A stretch of 64,000 nt of DNA from Parasponia andersonii. Lineage: Eukaryota; Streptophyta; Magnoliopsida; Rosales; Cannabaceae. Under the pieces are notes generated by a model. It did no database searches. It saw nothing but the letters and a program-made list of their open reading frames with translations, and was not told where the DNA came from. A program made the translations under genes and the position numbers. Numbering within the stretch: position 1 is the first letter of the stretch; each line of letters begins with the position of its first letter. Shown in pieces: positions 62,996 through 64,000 of the stretch. The stretch lies in assembly GCA_002914805.1 (NCBI GenBank), contig JXTB01000101.1:756640-820639 (forward strand), written 5' to 3'.

Positions 62996-64000
62996 TATAT
63001 GTTTCGATAGAGCTCTACACATGAGCGGTTAGAACGTTGTGACCCTCCCTTCAACATGAATTATAAGTGTCTCTTGCTTTTCATCAAAAAACTACAGAGA
63101 GGGCAAATACTACCTTACACATGATCTAAATCTAAACATATTTAGAAAGAAACCACTATAAATCTAAATTTAGGTAGACTAAAATAATAAAAATATAAAT
63201 AAGCAATACAAACCACCACAGATCTAGATCTGGGTATCCAAACCTCTATAGATCTAAATCTAAGAGGAAAACTATCTCCCCACATTGAAGAATTATGTAA
63301 TAATAATTTTAAAAATAAGAAAAAAAAACTGTAAAAAAAACTCATACTAACTGGAAAGAGAGAAGACCTCCTTTCTCGGAAAAGCGAGCACCCGTCAACG
63401 AAGGAAGGCTACTGACGGAGGAGTGATGGCTGGAAGGGTAGAGAAACTGGCCAATTTCTAGAGAGAAGCTCCCAACTAATTCTACCGAAAAAAAAGTGCT
63501 AACTTAAATCTTATTGTGGTCTTGGATTTAAATATTCCAATAAATTTATTAATTATATTTTTGTCTTTTTTCAATCTCTAAACTACGTTAAATGTTGTCA
63601 TCATGAAATTTTTTTCAACTCAATTTTTCTTTGTCTAAGTTTGAATAAAAGTTATTATAATTATGGATAAAAATTGAAAAAAAAATTCGGGATATTATAA
63701 TGTGATATTTGAAAGTTCAGAAATTAAAGTAAGACAAAATATTATTCAGTGACCAAATCTAGAACATCTTAAATGTTAGAGTACAAAATAAACTTTAGGA
63801 TATTCTTCAAGGTCTAGAAATTGGATTAAAAATAAATTTTGTGAAAGGATGACTAAACAGAATAATATTAGTATTCCAACTTTTACATTTTGCCCAAATT
63901 TTTATCTCAAATTTTTAATATCTAATATTTATCAGCATTCAATTTGTCAATTAAATAATAGTAAAATTTGTGTTCACAACATTTTTAGCCTCCAAAAAAA

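Larger units (their letters stand above)
60549..64000. other. AT-rich region without a gene
   Basis: Nothing coding is supportable. It holds three tandem repeats (annotated separately) and several TA runs (60680-60705, 62706-62728). At 63130-63270 the motif AGATCTAAATCTA recurs several times in a stretch that looks repeat-derived. Confidence 0.5.

Noticed and set aside
1..64000. CRISPR array, rRNA, tRNA or organelle DNA insertion
   Set aside because: No regularly spaced repeats, no cloverleaf with intact A and B boxes (only the SINE-like head), and no recognisable plastid or mitochondrial genes.

Overview
This is nuclear DNA from a flowering plant, most likely a eudicot. It is AT-rich, has GT-AG introns, and is packed with plant-type transposon remnants. 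There are three host genes, all in the first 25 kb. The remaining 38 kb is nearly all repeats. I cannot name the species from the sequence.

Host genes: (1) 2801-10972, plus strand, a 13-exon gene whose spliced product (791 residues) is the plastid atypical kinase ABC1K1/PGR6. Every exon junction keeps frame, and a G-box and TATA box lie just upstream. (2) About 13980-14973, plus strand, a small conserved plant protein of unknown function. Its start codon is not resolved, and its last four residues (CAIQ) fit a CaaX prenylation box. (3) 24878-21745, minus strand, a two-exon gene of 653 residues for an ankyrin-repeat/ANKRD13-type (GPCR-chaperone domain) protein. Its intron carries a 35-bp perfect inverted copy of its own coding exon. 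The three genes have unrelated functions and do not form a pathway.

Mobile DNA, left part: a MULE-like element (17304-19985) has terminal inverted repeats of about 135 bp and an imperfect 9-bp target duplication. A second, non-autonomous repeat is nested inside it. A LINE remnant (29585-30350) and several tandem repeats follow.

Centre (31038-50868): this is the most unusual region. Two arms of about 5.9 kb (31038-36950 and 43655-49550) are inverted copies of each other, separated by about 6.7 kb. Each arm carries, from outside in, a gypsy-type LTR with leader, a fold-back MITE, a non-autonomous hAT-like element rich in CACGACACGA motifs, and the 5' half of a decayed hAT (DUF4371-type) transposase. 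In the right arm the transposase continues beyond an inserted, 3'-truncated Athila/Tat-like gypsy fragment (38796-43431) to its own C-terminal half (38795-37900). In the left arm it stops at the duplication breakpoint. The arms differ by very roughly 10-15% by eye, so this is an old inverted duplication and not a simple assembly error. A further LTR copy sits directly outside the right arm.

Right part: a complete but decayed Ty1/copia element (54451-60543) has two LTRs, a tRNA-iMet-type primer binding site and a perfect 5-bp target duplication (ACAAT). The last 3.5 kb is AT-rich DNA with three small tandem repeats and no gene I can support. I found no tRNA, rRNA or CRISPR.
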